A stretch of 64,000 bases of DNA from Streptomyces regalis. GTDB lineage: Bacteria; Actinomycetota; Actinomycetes; Streptomycetales; Streptomycetaceae. Under the pieces are notes generated by a model. It made no database searches. It saw nothing but the letters and a program-made list of their open reading frames with translations, and was not told the origin of the DNA. The stretch spans positions 256,214 to 320,213 of the forward strand of contig NZ_LLZG01000001.1 in assembly GCF_001509475.1 (NCBI RefSeq), in the 5' to 3' direction. Each line of letters starts with the position of its first letter. The first letter of the stretch is position 1. Positions 18,068-26,989 of this stretch are shown in pieces. Made by a program: the position numbers and the translations under genes.

Positions 18068-18237
18068 GCGGTCATGATTCCGGGTCCGCTCGGTGAACTC
18101 CAGTCCGTCTCGTGGGCCGGGCGGTGTGGAAGTGGTGGGCGTCGACGACCGTTTGTGGGGACGTGGACGATGTGGCCGCCCCATGTGGTGAAGCGGCGCT
18201 TGTACGATTGACGGCACCCCGGGACCGAGGGAGCAGG

Positions 18238-18684
18238 ATGCCTACCCCACCTCCGCGTCAGCCCCAGGATCTGACGCAGCTGTTGACGCGTGCCGAACGA
18301 CTGGCCGCGCGCCGGTTGCAGAGCGTGCTCGACGCGGACGGCTGCTCGCTCGACGCCTGGCGGGTGCTCTCCCTGCTCTCCGACGGCGAGGGCCACTACA
18401 TGACAGCGGTGGCCGAAGCGGCCTTCCTGCCGCCGGCGACGCTCACCAAGCTGGTCGACCACCTCGTCGACCAGAACCTCGTGTACCGCCGCGTCGATCC
18501 GCTCGACCGGCGCCGCATCCTCGCCCACCTCACCCCGCGCGGCGAGACCTACTGGCGGCGGATCAGCCGCGAGGTCCGCGCGAGCCTGCCGGTGCTGAGC
18601 GAGGGCGACGAGGACCTGCTGCGTGGCCTGCTGGAGCGACTGGTCGACACCCTGGAGCAAGCGGCGACGCAGAGCGCCACCTGA
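18238..18684 (+). CDS. MarR-family transcriptional regulator
   Basis: 148 aa winged helix. The recognition region reads AEAAFLPPATLTKLVDHLVDQ, followed by the wing VDPLDRRRILAHLTPRG, both standard MarR. ATG 18238 has GGGAGCAGG upstream. Divergent from the AmiC-like gene with a 170-base spacer, so it probably controls that gene and itself, perhaps in response to an amide or urea-related ligand. Confidence 0.88.
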   Translation: MPTPPPRQPQDLTQLLTRAERLAARRLQSVLDADGCSLDAWRVLSLLSDGEGHYMTAVAEAAFLPPATLTKLVDHLVDQNLVYRRVDPLDRRRILAHLTPRGETYWRRISREVRASLPVLSEGDEDLLRGLLERLVDTLEQAATQSAT

Positions 18685-18715
18685 CGTCGACTCCCCAGCC
18701 GACTTTCAGGTTGCT

Positions 18716-18744
18716 TGGTCTGAACCATTGACTGGTACAGACCA
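18716..18744 (+). promoter_or_regulatory. two DasR-like (dre) sites at the chitinase promoter
   Basis: TGGTCTGAACCA (18716-18727) and TGGTACAGACCA (18733-18744) are imperfect 12-bp palindromes close to the dre core TGGTCTAGACCA, 17 bases centre to centre. The second overlaps a plausible -35 TTGACT (18728-18733). DasR is the GlcNAc-responsive regulator of Streptomyces chitinases. Confidence 0.7.
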
Positions 18745-18883
18745 AAGCGGTTGAGTGTGTCCTCACACCCCCCACCACGGCCGCCCCCACGCCGTGGCCG
18801 ACCTTGTCGGCGCGTGCGCACAAGGCCCTGCTTCGCCCTGCCCTTGTCCGGGTGCGGCCGTGCTCCGCAAAGGAGTTGATCCT

Positions 18884-19594
18884 GTGTCGAGGCGCCGCAT
18901 AGCCGCACTGCTGTCCTCACTCGCCCTGGGCAGCGCCGCACTGCTGCTCCAGCCGGTCCCGAGCGCGTCCGCCGCCGGCTTCGTCGTCAGCGAGTCGCAG
19001 TTCAACCAGATGTTCCCGAACCGGAATTCGTTCTACACGTACAGCGGCCTCACCGCCGCCCTCAGCGCCTACCCCGGCTTCGCCAACACCGGCAGCGACA
19101 CGGTGAAGAAGCAGGAGGCGGCCGCGTTCCTCGCCAACGTCAACCACGAGACCGGCGGCCTGGTCCACATCGTCGAGCAGAACCAGGCCAACTACCCCCA
19201 CTACTGCGACTGGAGCCGGCCGTACGGCTGCCCCGCGGGCCAGGCCGCCTACTACGGACGCGGCCCCATCCAGCTCAGCTGGAACTTCAACTACAAGGCG
19301 GCCGGTGACGCCCTCGGCATCGACCTGCTGGGCAACCCCTGGCGGGTGCAGAACGAGGCGGCCGTGGCCTGGAAGACCGGCCTGTGGTACTGGAACACCC
19401 AGAGCGGTCCCGGCACCATGACCCCCCACAACGCCATGGTCAACCAGGCCGGCTTCGGCCAGACCATCCGCAGCATCAACGGCTCCCTGGAGTGCGACGG
19501 CAAGAACCCGGCACAGGTACAGAGCCGCGTCGACGCCTACCAGCGGTTCACGCAGATTCTCGGCGTCTCCCCGGGCGGCAACCTGTACTGCTGA
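18884..19594 (+). CDS. secreted GH19 chitinase (catalytic domain only)
   Basis: 236 aa. Sec signal peptide to about residue 30 (ASA-AGF), then a compact family 19 domain. The general acid is Glu89 in NVNHETGG and the second acid Glu98 in HIVEQNQ. YYGRGPIQLSWNFNY and the C-terminal Cys pairs are typical of Streptomyces ChiF/ChiG. There is no chitin-binding domain, so it is the ChiG-like form. GTG 18884 has AAAGGAG upstream. It hydrolyses chitin outside the cell; the dre-like sites imply induction by chitin breakdown products through DasR. Confidence 0.93.
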   Translation: MSRRRIAALLSSLALGSAALLLQPVPSASAAGFVVSESQFNQMFPNRNSFYTYSGLTAALSAYPGFANTGSDTVKKQEAAAFLANVNHETGGLVHIVEQNQANYPHYCDWSRPYGCPAGQAAYYGRGPIQLSWNFNYKAAGDALGIDLLGNPWRVQNEAAVAWKTGLWYWNTQSGPGTMTPHNAMVNQAGFGQTIRSINGSLECDGKNPAQVQSRVDAYQRFTQILGVSPGGNLYC

Positions 19595-19642
19595 TGCCCC
19601 CGGTGCCCGAGACGTGCCCGAGGTGTGTGCGAGACTCCGCCG

Positions 19643-20548
19643 ATGACCTCCGAAACGATCACCGCGGACGCCGCGGGCACCTGGAAACTCGGCGCCCTGT
19701 CCGTGAGCCGCGTCGGCTTCGGCGCGATGCGGCTCACGGGCAGTGCCGCCTTCCACCACGGGACGCCGAGCGACCGGAACCGCTCGATCGCCGTGCTGCG
19801 CAAGGCGGTCGAGCTCGGCGTCACCCACATCGACACGGCCGCCTTCTACTTCTCCGCCCTCCGCTCGGCCAACGAACTGATCAACAGCGCGCTGGCGCCG
19901 TACCCCGACCACCTGGTCATCGCCACGAAGGTCGGTCCCCACCGCGACTACGACGGGCAGTGGGGCACCTCGTCCCGCCCCGACCAACTGCGCGGCCACG
20001 TCGAGGAGAACCTGCGCCAGCTGGGCCGCGACCACCTGGACGTCGTATACCTGCGCCGCATGCGGCAGGACTCCATCGCCGAGCACTTCGGCGCGCTGGC
20101 CGAGCTGCGCGAGGCGGGGCTGATCCGGCACCTCGGCATCTCCGCCGTGGAACCGCGACACCTCGCCGAGGCCCGGGCCATCGCGCCCGTGGTGTGCGTG
20201 CAGAACCGGTACGCGCTCGACCGGCCCGACCCCGAGGCCGACGAACTCCTGCGCCTGTGCGGCGAGCAGGGCATCGCCTTCGTGCCGTTCTACGCCGTGG
20301 CCGGCGACACCGGGGAGCAGGGCGCGACCACCGCCCACGACGACGAGGTACTCGCCGTGGCGCGGGCGCACGGCGCGAGCCCCGCCCAGGTACGCATCGC
20401 CTGGACCCTGCACCAGGGCCCGCACGTCCTCGCCATCCCCGGCACCGGCAACCCCGACCACCTGGTCGAGAACGTGGCCGCGGGCGCCCTCCGCCTCACC
20501 GACGACGAGCTGGCCCGGCTCAACTCGGCGCGGCAGCAGACCGGTTGA
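19643..20548 (+). CDS. aldo/keto reductase
   Basis: 301 aa TIM-barrel oxidoreductase. HIDTAAFYFS supplies the catalytic Asp and Tyr and VIATKVG the Lys. The fourth residue, normally His, is Arg in VVYLRRMRQ, as in some bacterial AKRs. C-terminal IPGTGNPDHL is the cofactor phosphate-binding segment. Likely NADPH-dependent carbonyl reduction; substrate unknown. No strong ribosome site before ATG 19643. Confidence 0.88.
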   Translation: MTSETITADAAGTWKLGALSVSRVGFGAMRLTGSAAFHHGTPSDRNRSIAVLRKAVELGVTHIDTAAFYFSALRSANELINSALAPYPDHLVIATKVGPHRDYDGQWGTSSRPDQLRGHVEENLRQLGRDHLDVVYLRRMRQDSIAEHFGALAELREAGLIRHLGISAVEPRHLAEARAIAPVVCVQNRYALDRPDPEADELLRLCGEQGIAFVPFYAVAGDTGEQGATTAHDDEVLAVARAHGASPAQVRIAWTLHQGPHVLAIPGTGNPDHLVENVAAGALRLTDDELARLNSARQQTG

Positions 20549-20570
20549 GCCGGAGCCACCGGGTCACCGC

Positions 20571-21557
20571 TCAGCCCGTGTACCCGGTCACCGGATAGTG
20601 GTCCGAGAGGTTCGTGTACGTGTAGTCGGTGCCCCAGCTCGTCACCGTCCAGGGCGCGCTCTGCTCCTTGACGACCTCGTTCTTCCAGACCGTGGGACGG
20701 GCGTGACCCGCGCGGTGCAGGACGTAGTCCAGGTCCTCGCGCGGGTCGTCGGGGTAGCGGTCGCGGGCGATGGAGTTGTCCTGCGTGTCGAAGGAGTACG
20801 GGTGCCCGGCGCGCGCATCGGCCCCGACCAGACCGCCGTCGGTGAGCATCGAGGCGTACTCGGCGGTGCGCGAGTCGACGTTCAAGTCCCCGGCGACCAG
20901 GACCTGTTCACCCGCGGGGATGTTCTTGGCGTCCAGGAACGCGTCGATCGCCCTGAACTGCCGGCTGCGCATCGCGGCGGCCTCACCGGCGTCGCAGCCC
21001 GGGTCGGTCGACTGGGCGTGCGTGCCGACGACGTGCACCTTGGCACCGTTCACGTTCAACACCACATACGCGAAGCCCTTGTTGGACCACCAGTCCGCCC
21101 CGCACGCGTCCTTGAACACGTACTGCTCCTTGCGCAGCACCGGCCACTTGCTGAGGATCGCGACCCCGCCGTCCTCGGGCGTCGTCGCCGAGTACGCCCC
21201 GCCCGTCGCGTCCCAGCCGTCCTTGCTCCGCCCCACCACCGGCGTCTGGTACGGATACACCCCCGCCACCGCTGACTTCAGCGCGTCGGACGAGGAGTTG
21301 TCGAAGGCCTCCTGCACCACCACGACGTCGTTCCCACGGAAGAACGACGCCTTCGCGATCTCCGCGGCCCGGTGGTCCTGGCCCCAGTTCGGGTAAAGGG
21401 TCTTGCTGAACAGGAAGACGTTGTACGACAGCACCCGCAATGGCGGGGCCTGGTCGGCGGCCGTCGCGGTGGGGGCGGTGGCCGCGAGGCCGGTGGTGGC
21501 GAGCGCGAGGGCGAGCACGGCTGCGCCCGGGGTGCGGCGCGGTGCGAAGAGCGTCAC
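20571..21557 (-). CDS. secreted sphingomyelin phosphodiesterase-like (EEP superfamily)
   Basis: 328 aa. Signal peptide to about residue 34 (ATA-ADQ). The endonuclease/exonuclease/phosphatase fold shows LRVLSYNVFL, VQEAFDN (metal Glu), VVGTHAQS, VAGDLNVDS and the catalytic NLSDHYPV at the C-terminus. The pattern matches bacterial neutral sphingomyelinases, Mg-dependent phospholipases C that split sphingomyelin into ceramide and phosphocholine. Phospholipids in general could also be substrates. GTG 21557 has GGGAG upstream. A TTAC-N6-GTAA palindrome lies about 60 bases upstream. Confidence 0.85.
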   Translation of the reverse strand: MTLFAPRRTPGAAVLALALATTGLAATAPTATAADQAPPLRVLSYNVFLFSKTLYPNWGQDHRAAEIAKASFFRGNDVVVVQEAFDNSSSDALKSAVAGVYPYQTPVVGRSKDGWDATGGAYSATTPEDGGVAILSKWPVLRKEQYVFKDACGADWWSNKGFAYVVLNVNGAKVHVVGTHAQSTDPGCDAGEAAAMRSRQFRAIDAFLDAKNIPAGEQVLVAGDLNVDSRTAEYASMLTDGGLVGADARAGHPYSFDTQDNSIARDRYPDDPREDLDYVLHRAGHARPTVWKNEVVKEQSAPWTVTSWGTDYTYTNLSDHYPVTGYTG

Positions 21558-21614
21558 TGGATCTCCCTGAGGGTGAGGGGGGCTGAGTGGCGCCGCACAT
21601 CAAACCACCGGCGA

Positions 21615-21628
21615 TTACTCCCAGGTAA
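21615..21628. promoter_or_regulatory. TTAC-N6-GTAA palindrome upstream of the sphingomyelinase-like gene
   Basis: TTACTCCCAGGTAA, 58 bases before the GTG start. A near copy with a 7-base spacer occurs at 27494-27508. It resembles TetR-type operators. Confidence 0.4.
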
Positions 21629-21670
21629 CACCCGTGCGGGAAAAGAATGTCGGGCGGCGGTACGCCCGGG

Positions 21671-22129
21671 TCAGACCCTCCACACCCCGTCCCGCATGAG
21701 GAACCGGCCGCGCATCTCGTGCTCCCCGTTCCGCACCTGGACCGTGCGCGGACGCACGCGGAAGTAGACGTACGGCAGGCTGTCCGCCCGGGGGTCCCAT
21801 CCCGTCTTCGCGAGGAACGCCTCGGCCGCCGGGGCCGGCACCTCGTCGGCGGCATACATCTCGGCGTCGCCTTCGATGAGAACGACGTCGAGCGTGTCCC
21901 CGAGCGCCAGCCGGGTCCGGCCGCCGTCGCGCAGGTTCCGGCCCGTCGGAGTGCTCAGCCGCGTCGCGAGCCACAGGGACTCGCCGTCGTACACGAACCA
22001 GAGCGGGACCAGGCAGGGCAGCCCGTCGGTGTCGGCCGTGGCCACCCAGACGTCCATCTCCTTCGCCAGCCGGGCCAGGAGATCGCGCTTGCGCTGCGAA
22101 GGGTCGCGGGGCGGCTCGGTGATCGTCAT
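21671..22129 (-). CDS. pyridoxamine 5'-phosphate oxidase-like FMN/F420-binding protein
   Basis: 152 aa split-barrel protein. KEMDVWVATADTDGLPCLVPLWFVYDGESLWLAT is the PPOX-like core, seen in full in the protein, and YVYFRVRPRTVQVRN forms the later strand. These actinobacterial proteins use FMN, F420 or haem; the specific cofactor cannot be decided. It lies 113 bases upstream of the phosphodiesterase in the same direction. A palindromic repeat begins 72 bases before its start. Confidence 0.82.
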   Translation of the reverse strand: MTITEPPRDPSQRKRDLLARLAKEMDVWVATADTDGLPCLVPLWFVYDGESLWLATRLSTPTGRNLRDGGRTRLALGDTLDVVLIEGDAEMYAADEVPAPAAEAFLAKTGWDPRADSLPYVYFRVRPRTVQVRNGEHEMRGRFLMRDGVWRV

Positions 22130-22200
22130 GGCCGGGACGGTACCGGGGGACTGGGCGGTGCGGATCGGGCCCGGGGCCCGACTCGGTTCGGGCCTGAGCC

Positions 22201-22415
22201 CTAGGCCCTGTCGTCAAATTCCCGCCTGCCGCGCAACGCCATGCACGCTCCCCCACTGCCTTAAGGGCGTGGGAGGTGCCCCCACTCGCCGCACCGGGCG
22301 CAGACCCACGTACAAACCAGTACGAGGGTCTGCGCCCGGCACGCCGAGAGCACGCACCTGACGCCGCGCGGCCCGCCCTTCGGGCGGACGACGGGAATTT
22401 GACGACAGGGCCTAG
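22201..22415. repeat. MITE-like palindromic repeat, copy 1 (215 bp)
   Basis: Bounded by a perfect 24-bp inverted repeat: 22201-22224 (CTAGGCCCTGTCGTCAAATT...) and 22392-22415. An inner inverted repeat CCGGGCGCAGACCC / GGGTCTGCGCCCGG flanks the centre. No transposase is encoded. The first 30 bases are identical to 39699-39728. The terminal CTAG could be the duplicated target. The rest of the 406-base gap (22130-22535) shows only a TATAAC (22496-22501) that may be a -10 for the next gene. Confidence 0.85.
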
Positions 22416-22535
22416 GTCCACGGGGCAACCGGGCGTCCGTCGCTCGGCGACTGTGCCTCCATTCCGCGGGCGACTGGCGTCCGTCAAGTTTTACGTATAA
22501 CCTCTCCCGTCAATCGAACCTCCCGGAAGGCCCCG

Positions 22536-22922
22536 ATGAGACGCATCGCCCTGGTCACCCTCGTCGTCGACGACTACGACGAGGCGATCCGCCACTACAC
22601 CGAAGCCCTCGGCTTCCGGCTCGTCGAGGACACCCCGCGCCCGGACGGCTCCCGCTGGGTCGTCGTCCAGCCCGGCGGCGAGGGGACCGGTCTGCTGCTG
22701 GCCCGGGCCAAGGGCGACCAGCAGCGCGCCCGGATCGGTGACCAGACCGGCGGGCGCGTCGGGTTCTTCCTGTACACCGACGACTTCACCCGCGACCACG
22801 CCCGCATGCTCGCCGCGGGCGTGACCTTCCTGGAGGAACCGCGGCACGAGCCGTACGGCTCCGTCGCCGTCTTCCAGGACCTCTACGGCAATCGCTGGGA
22901 CCTGCTCCAGCCCGCCGGCTGA
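22536..22922 (+). CDS. VOC (glyoxalase/bleomycin-resistance fold) protein
   Basis: 128 aa single-domain VOC protein: [23 protein letters not shown] at the start, GFFLYTDDF in the middle and the C-terminal metal-side motif [15 protein letters not shown]. Divalent metal-dependent lyase, dioxygenase or binding protein; activity unknown. ATG 22536 follows GGAAGG. It is 67 bases before adenosine deaminase and may share its transcript. Confidence 0.85.
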   Translation: MRRIALVTLVVDDYDEAIRHYTEALGFRLVEDTPRPDGSRWVVVQPGGEGTGLLLARAKGDQQRARIGDQTGGRVGFFLYTDDFTRDHARMLAAGVTFLEEPRHEPYGSVAVFQDLYGNRWDLLQPAG

Positions 22923-22989
22923 CCCGCCTCCCGCTCCTTCTCCCGCCGCTCCGACACCACCCCGCTCAAGGCTCAAGGAAAGACCCGCC

Positions 22990-24060
22990 ATGACTACTAC
23001 GCGCGTAGACCCCGAAGTGATCCGCCGCCTCCCCAAGGCCGTCCTGCACGACCACCTCGACGGCGGCCTGCGCCCCGCCACCGTGGTGGAGCTCGCGGAG
23101 GCGGTCGGCCACACCCTGCCCACCACCGACCCGGACGAGCTCGCCGCCTGGTACTACGAGGCCGCCAACTCCGGCGACCTGGTCCGCTACATCGCGACCT
23201 TCGAGCACACCCTCGCCGTGATGCAGACCCGCGAGGGACTGCTGCGCACTGCCGAGGAGTACGTCCTCGACCTGGCCGCCGACGGTGTCGTGTACGGCGA
23301 GGTGCGTTACGCCCCCGAGCTGAACACCAACGGCGGGCTGACCCTCGCCGAGGTCGTCGAGACCGTCCAGGAGGGCCTCGCCGCCGGTATGGCGAAGGCC
23401 GCGGCCGCCGGTACTCCGGTGCGCGTCGGCACCCTGCTGTGCGGGATGCGGATGTTCGACCGGGTGCGTGAGGCCGCCGACCTGGCCGTGGCCTTCCGGG
23501 ACGCGGGTGTGGTGGGCTTCGACATCGCCGGTGCCGAGGACGGCTTCCCGCCCGCCGACCACCTCGACGCCTTCGAGCACCTGCGCCGAGAGAGCGTCCC
23601 GTTCACCATCCATGCCGGTGAGGCGCACGGCCTGCCCAGCATCCACCAGGCCCTCCAGGTGTGCGGCGCCCAGCGCATCGGTCACGGCGTGCGCATCACC
23701 GACGACATAGTGGACGGCAAGCTCGGCCGTCTGGCCGGCTGGGTGCGCGACCGCCGTGTCGCGCTGGAGATGTGCCCCACCTCCAACCTCCAGACCGGTG
23801 CCGCCACCTCCATCGCCGAGCACCCGATCACCGCGCTCAAGGACCTCGGCTTCCGCGTCACCCTCAACACCGACAACCGTCTGGTGTCGGGGACGACGAT
23901 GACACGCGAGATGTCCCTGCTGGTCGAGGAGGCCGGCTGGACGGTGGAGGGCCTGCGCACGGTCACGGTGAACGCCGTGAAGAGCGCGTTCATCCCGTTC
24001 GACGAGCGCAAGGCCCTCATCGAGGACGTCGTCCTGCCGGGGTACGCCGCCGCGCTGTGA
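22990..24060 (+). CDS. add: adenosine deaminase
   Basis: 356 aa, full length for the family. All metal and catalytic residues are visible: HDH (His20, His22), HAGE (His208, Glu211), GHG (His232) and NTDN (Asp295). It hydrolyses adenosine and deoxyadenosine to inosine and ammonia in purine salvage. Streptomyces genomes usually have several paralogues. ATG 22990 follows AAGGAAAG. Confidence 0.93.
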   Translation: MTTTRVDPEVIRRLPKAVLHDHLDGGLRPATVVELAEAVGHTLPTTDPDELAAWYYEAANSGDLVRYIATFEHTLAVMQTREGLLRTAEEYVLDLAADGVVYGEVRYAPELNTNGGLTLAEVVETVQEGLAAGMAKAAAAGTPVRVGTLLCGMRMFDRVREAADLAVAFRDAGVVGFDIAGAEDGFPPADHLDAFEHLRRESVPFTIHAGEAHGLPSIHQALQVCGAQRIGHGVRITDDIVDGKLGRLAGWVRDRRVALEMCPTSNLQTGAATSIAEHPITALKDLGFRVTLNTDNRLVSGTTMTREMSLLVEEAGWTVEGLRTVTVNAVKSAFIPFDERKALIEDVVLPGYAAAL

Positions 24061-24073
24061 AGCGGCTCGCGGG

Positions 24074-24583
24074 CTAGGAGCTCTTCAGCAGCCCGCGGAG
24101 GTAGGCGGCCTGTCCGGCGTGCTGCAGATCGTCGGACAGGACGCTGACCAGCCGTACGCCCAGAGTGACCGGCGGATCCCAGCGCTCGTCCACGATGCGC
24201 TCCAGATCCTTGGCGGCCACCTCGCGCAGCGCCCCGAGGGTCTGGGCGTGCACGGCGTCGTAGTAGCGGGTCAGCAGGTCACCGGAGTCGACCCGCACCT
24301 TGGCGACCTTCGCGGCGGTGTGCCCGTACCCGGTGTCATGGCGGGGCAGGTCCAGCCCGAAGGTCTTCTGGAAGTCCTGCGTCAGCCACACCTGGTCGAG
24401 CTCGAAGGCGTCGGCGATGTGGTCGTCCTGGACGCGGGTGAGATGCCAGATCAGCCAGGCGATGGAGTTGGCGTCGGGGGAGGGGCGGGCGTGCAGGTCG
24501 TCGGGGTCGAGGCCCTCGACGGCGGCATGGACTTCTTCCTGGATGCGGTTGTATCCGTCGATGAGGATGTCCTTGGCATGCAT
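24074..24583 (-). CDS. DinB/mycothiol-S-transferase-like (DUF664) protein
   Basis: 169 aa four-helix-bundle protein. Metal-ligand His residues appear in WHLTRVQDDH and in DDLQHAGQAAYLRGL, matching the DinB/DUF664 family, whose actinobacterial members use mycothiol. Stops 13 bases from the convergent adenosine deaminase stop. ATG 24583 has GGTGGAG upstream. Confidence 0.85.
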   Translation of the reverse strand: MHAKDILIDGYNRIQEEVHAAVEGLDPDDLHARPSPDANSIAWLIWHLTRVQDDHIADAFELDQVWLTQDFQKTFGLDLPRHDTGYGHTAAKVAKVRVDSGDLLTRYYDAVHAQTLGALREVAAKDLERIVDERWDPPVTLGVRLVSVLSDDLQHAGQAAYLRGLLKSS

Positions 24584-24608
24584 GGCTCCACCATCGCGCA
24601 ACCGGCCG

Positions 24609-25496
24609 TCATGCGCCTTCCGTCTCCAGCAGCGCCATCAGCGCCCGGGCCGCCGGGCTCGTGGCCTGCGGCGGCGGCAGCAGGGCGACCGTCTCGTAGA
24701 CGTTGTCGTCGGCGACCTTCACGGGCAGCGCGGTCAGCGACCGCCGCTTGTGCCGGAAGTGGCGCGGTACGACGGCGACGCCGAGGTCCTCGTCCACCAG
24801 GTCCAGGAGGCTGTGCACGTCATTGACCTCCAGGGAGACGCTCCGGCGTACGCCGGCGGCGGCGAAGACCGCGTCGGTGGTGCGGCGCGGCCCCCAGTCC
24901 GGGTGGAAGTCGACGAAGACCTCGCCACCCAGCTCCTCCGGAGTGACCGCAGCCCCGGCGGCCGCGAGCCGGTGGCTCGGATGGCACAGGACGGTCATCG
25001 GTTCGCCGGTCAGCGGTACGACCCGCAGCTGGTCGGTGTCCTCCTGCGCGGCCCGTACGGCGAAGGCCATGTCGAGGCGCCCGGCCGCGACCTCCTCCGC
25101 GAGCGCCCCCGAACCCGCCTGGCGCAGGCAGATCTCCACGTCCGGATGCTGCCGCCGGAAGGCCGCGAGCAGCCCCGCCACATGCACCCCGGCGATGCAC
25201 TGCTCGGACCCGAGCGCCAGCATCCCACGCAGCACGCCCTGCACCGCGGCCACCGCCTCATGGGCAGCCCGCACCTGCGCCAGGATCCGCTCCGCCTCGC
25301 CCAGCAGCGCCCGCCCGGCCGGGGTGAGCGTCACCCGTCGGGTCGTCCGCACGAACAGCGGCGTCTGCAACTCCCGTTCCAGTGCCCGGATCGAGGCCGA
25401 CAGGCCCGACTGGGACACCATCAGGCGTTCGGCCGCCCGGGTGAAGTGCTGGTCCTCGGCGACCGCGACGAAGTGCTGGAGATGGCGCAGTTCCAT
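24609..25496 (-). CDS. LysR-family transcriptional regulator
   Basis: 295 aa. N-terminal HTH (FTRAAERLMVSQSGLSASIRALERELQTPLF) and a type II periplasmic-binding-like effector domain from about residue 90. It is divergent from an aldo/keto reductase 149 bases away, the usual arrangement of a LysR activator with its target. A palindrome (25518-25531) just before its own start suits autorepression. Confidence 0.9.
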   Translation of the reverse strand: MELRHLQHFVAVAEDQHFTRAAERLMVSQSGLSASIRALERELQTPLFVRTTRRVTLTPAGRALLGEAERILAQVRAAHEAVAAVQGVLRGMLALGSEQCIAGVHVAGLLAAFRRQHPDVEICLRQAGSGALAEEVAAGRLDMAFAVRAAQEDTDQLRVVPLTGEPMTVLCHPSHRLAAAGAAVTPEELGGEVFVDFHPDWGPRRTTDAVFAAAGVRRSVSLEVNDVHSLLDLVDEDLGVAVVPRHFRHKRRSLTALPVKVADDNVYETVALLPPPQATSPAARALMALLETEGA

Positions 25497-25517
25497 GATT
25501 GAGCAGCGTAACCGCTG

Positions 25518-25531
25518 AATCCCATCGGATT
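25518..25531. promoter_or_regulatory. candidate LysR operator AATCC-CATC-GGATT
   Basis: Perfect 5-bp arms with a 4-base spacer, 22 bases upstream of the LysR start and in the divergent region. The size and location fit a LysR site. Confidence 0.45.
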
Positions 25532-25645
25532 TACCTGTTGGACCACTGCCCGCAGGTCACGACAGAGTGGACGCCGACTGGGATACCGGTCGCCCACCGG
25601 TTCTGCGGAACCGTCCTCACGTGTGCCAACCCCTCTGGAGTCGCG

Positions 25646-26641
25646 TTGTACACCGCACACACCGACCGCTACGCGGACATGCCCTACCGGCGCACCGGAC
25701 GCAGCGGCCTCAAGCTCCCTGCGATCTCGCTCGGCCTGTGGCACAACTTCGGTCCGGCGGACCGTACGGTCGAGACGCAGCGGGCCATCCTGCGCCGCGC
25801 CTTCGACCTCGGCGTCACCCACTTCGACCTGGCCAACAACTACGGTCCGCCGCCCGGGTCCGCCGAGTCGGCCTTCGGTGAGGCGCTGAAGACGGACTTC
25901 GCGCCGTACCGGGACGAGCTGATCATCTCCACCAAGGCCGGCTATCTGATGTGGCCCGGCCCCTACGGCGAGTGGGGCTCGCGCAAGTACCTGCTGTCGT
26001 CGCTCGACCAGAGCCTTACGCGGATGGGCCTGGACTACGTCGACATCTTCTACTCGCACCGCCCCGACCCGGACACTCCGCTGGAGGAGACGATGGGCGC
26101 CCTGCACTCGGCGGTGCAGCAGGGCAAGGCGCTGTACGTCGGCGTCTCCAACTACTCGGCCGAGCAGACCCGGGAGGCCGCCCGCATCCTCGGCGAGCTG
26201 GGCACCCCACTCCTCATCCACCAGCCTCGCTACTCGATGCTGGACCGCCGCCCCGAGGACGAGGGCCTCCTCGACGCGCTGGACGAACTCCAGGTCGGCT
26301 CCATCGTCTTCTCCCCGCTGGAGCAGGGCGTGCTGACCGCCCGCTACTTCGACGGCATTCCGGAGGGCTCGCGGGCCGCGAGCGACAGCCCGTTCCTGAA
26401 CTCGGACCGGCTCACCGAGGAGCTGGTGGGTCAGCTGCGCGCCCTCAACGACATCGCCAAGTCCCGCGGTCAGACCCTGGCCCAGATGGCGCTGGCCTGG
26501 GTCCTGCGCGGCGGCCGGGTGACCTCGGCGCTCGTCGGCGCGAGCAGTGCGCAGCAGATCGAGGACAGCGTCGCGGCCGCCCGCAACCTGGACTTCGACG
26601 CGGAGGAACTGGCCCGGATCGACGCGGTGATCAAGGGCTGA
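25646..26641 (+). CDS. aldo/keto reductase (YghZ/L-glyceraldehyde-3-phosphate reductase-like)
   Basis: 331 aa. [16 protein letters not shown] supplies Asp and Tyr, IISTKAGY the Lys and IFYSHRPDP the His, so the catalytic tetrad is complete. The inserted segment [21 protein letters not shown] is typical of YghZ/Mgr-type and Kv-beta-like AKRs that reduce short aldehydes such as L-glyceraldehyde 3-phosphate and methylglyoxal. TTG 25646 has GGAG 6 bases upstream; ATG 25679 is the alternative. Probably controlled by the divergent LysR protein. Confidence 0.88.
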   Translation: MYTAHTDRYADMPYRRTGRSGLKLPAISLGLWHNFGPADRTVETQRAILRRAFDLGVTHFDLANNYGPPPGSAESAFGEALKTDFAPYRDELIISTKAGYLMWPGPYGEWGSRKYLLSSLDQSLTRMGLDYVDIFYSHRPDPDTPLEETMGALHSAVQQGKALYVGVSNYSAEQTREAARILGELGTPLLIHQPRYSMLDRRPEDEGLLDALDELQVGSIVFSPLEQGVLTARYFDGIPEGSRAASDSPFLNSDRLTEELVGQLRALNDIAKSRGQTLAQMALAWVLRGGRVTSALVGASSAQQIEDSVAAARNLDFDAEELARIDAVIKG

Positions 26642-26918
26642 GCCGTTCCGTCAGGTGAACGGTGACGGAGTCGCCCTCCTGCTTCCCGATGGCCTTGCGC
26701 ACCTCGGCCTTGACGGGGAGCTTGTGGGTGCCGTCGCCGAGAGCCATGAACGAACTCTGGAACGGATGTCCGTCGACGGTCCCGCGGATCTTGACCAGGC
26801 CGCGGGTACCGAAGAAGTCGGCGGACTCCGGCCAGACCACATAGGTCCAGCCGCCCTTGCTGGGGCTCTTGAGCAGGACGGCGGTGAATTCCGCGTCCAC
26901 TTTCCCGCTCGTGGTCAT
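26631..26918 (-). CDS. DUF1905 domain protein
   Basis: 95 aa. The single domain has the DUF1905 pattern: a beta-rich start (FTAVLLKS), [48 protein letters not shown] and GDSVTVHL. Function unknown; such domains are often fused to YdeI-like sequences. The 3' end overlaps the convergent AKR by 11 bases. Confidence 0.85.
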   Translation of the reverse strand: MTTSGKVDAEFTAVLLKSPSKGGWTYVVWPESADFFGTRGLVKIRGTVDGHPFQSSFMALGDGTHKLPVKAEVRKAIGKQEGDSVTVHLTERLSP

Positions 26919-26989
26919 GGTGTTCTCCGTTCGCGGTGGTCTTTGTGGCTTTCATGGGGCAGACCGCCGCGAGGCACGGAACTCATCGC

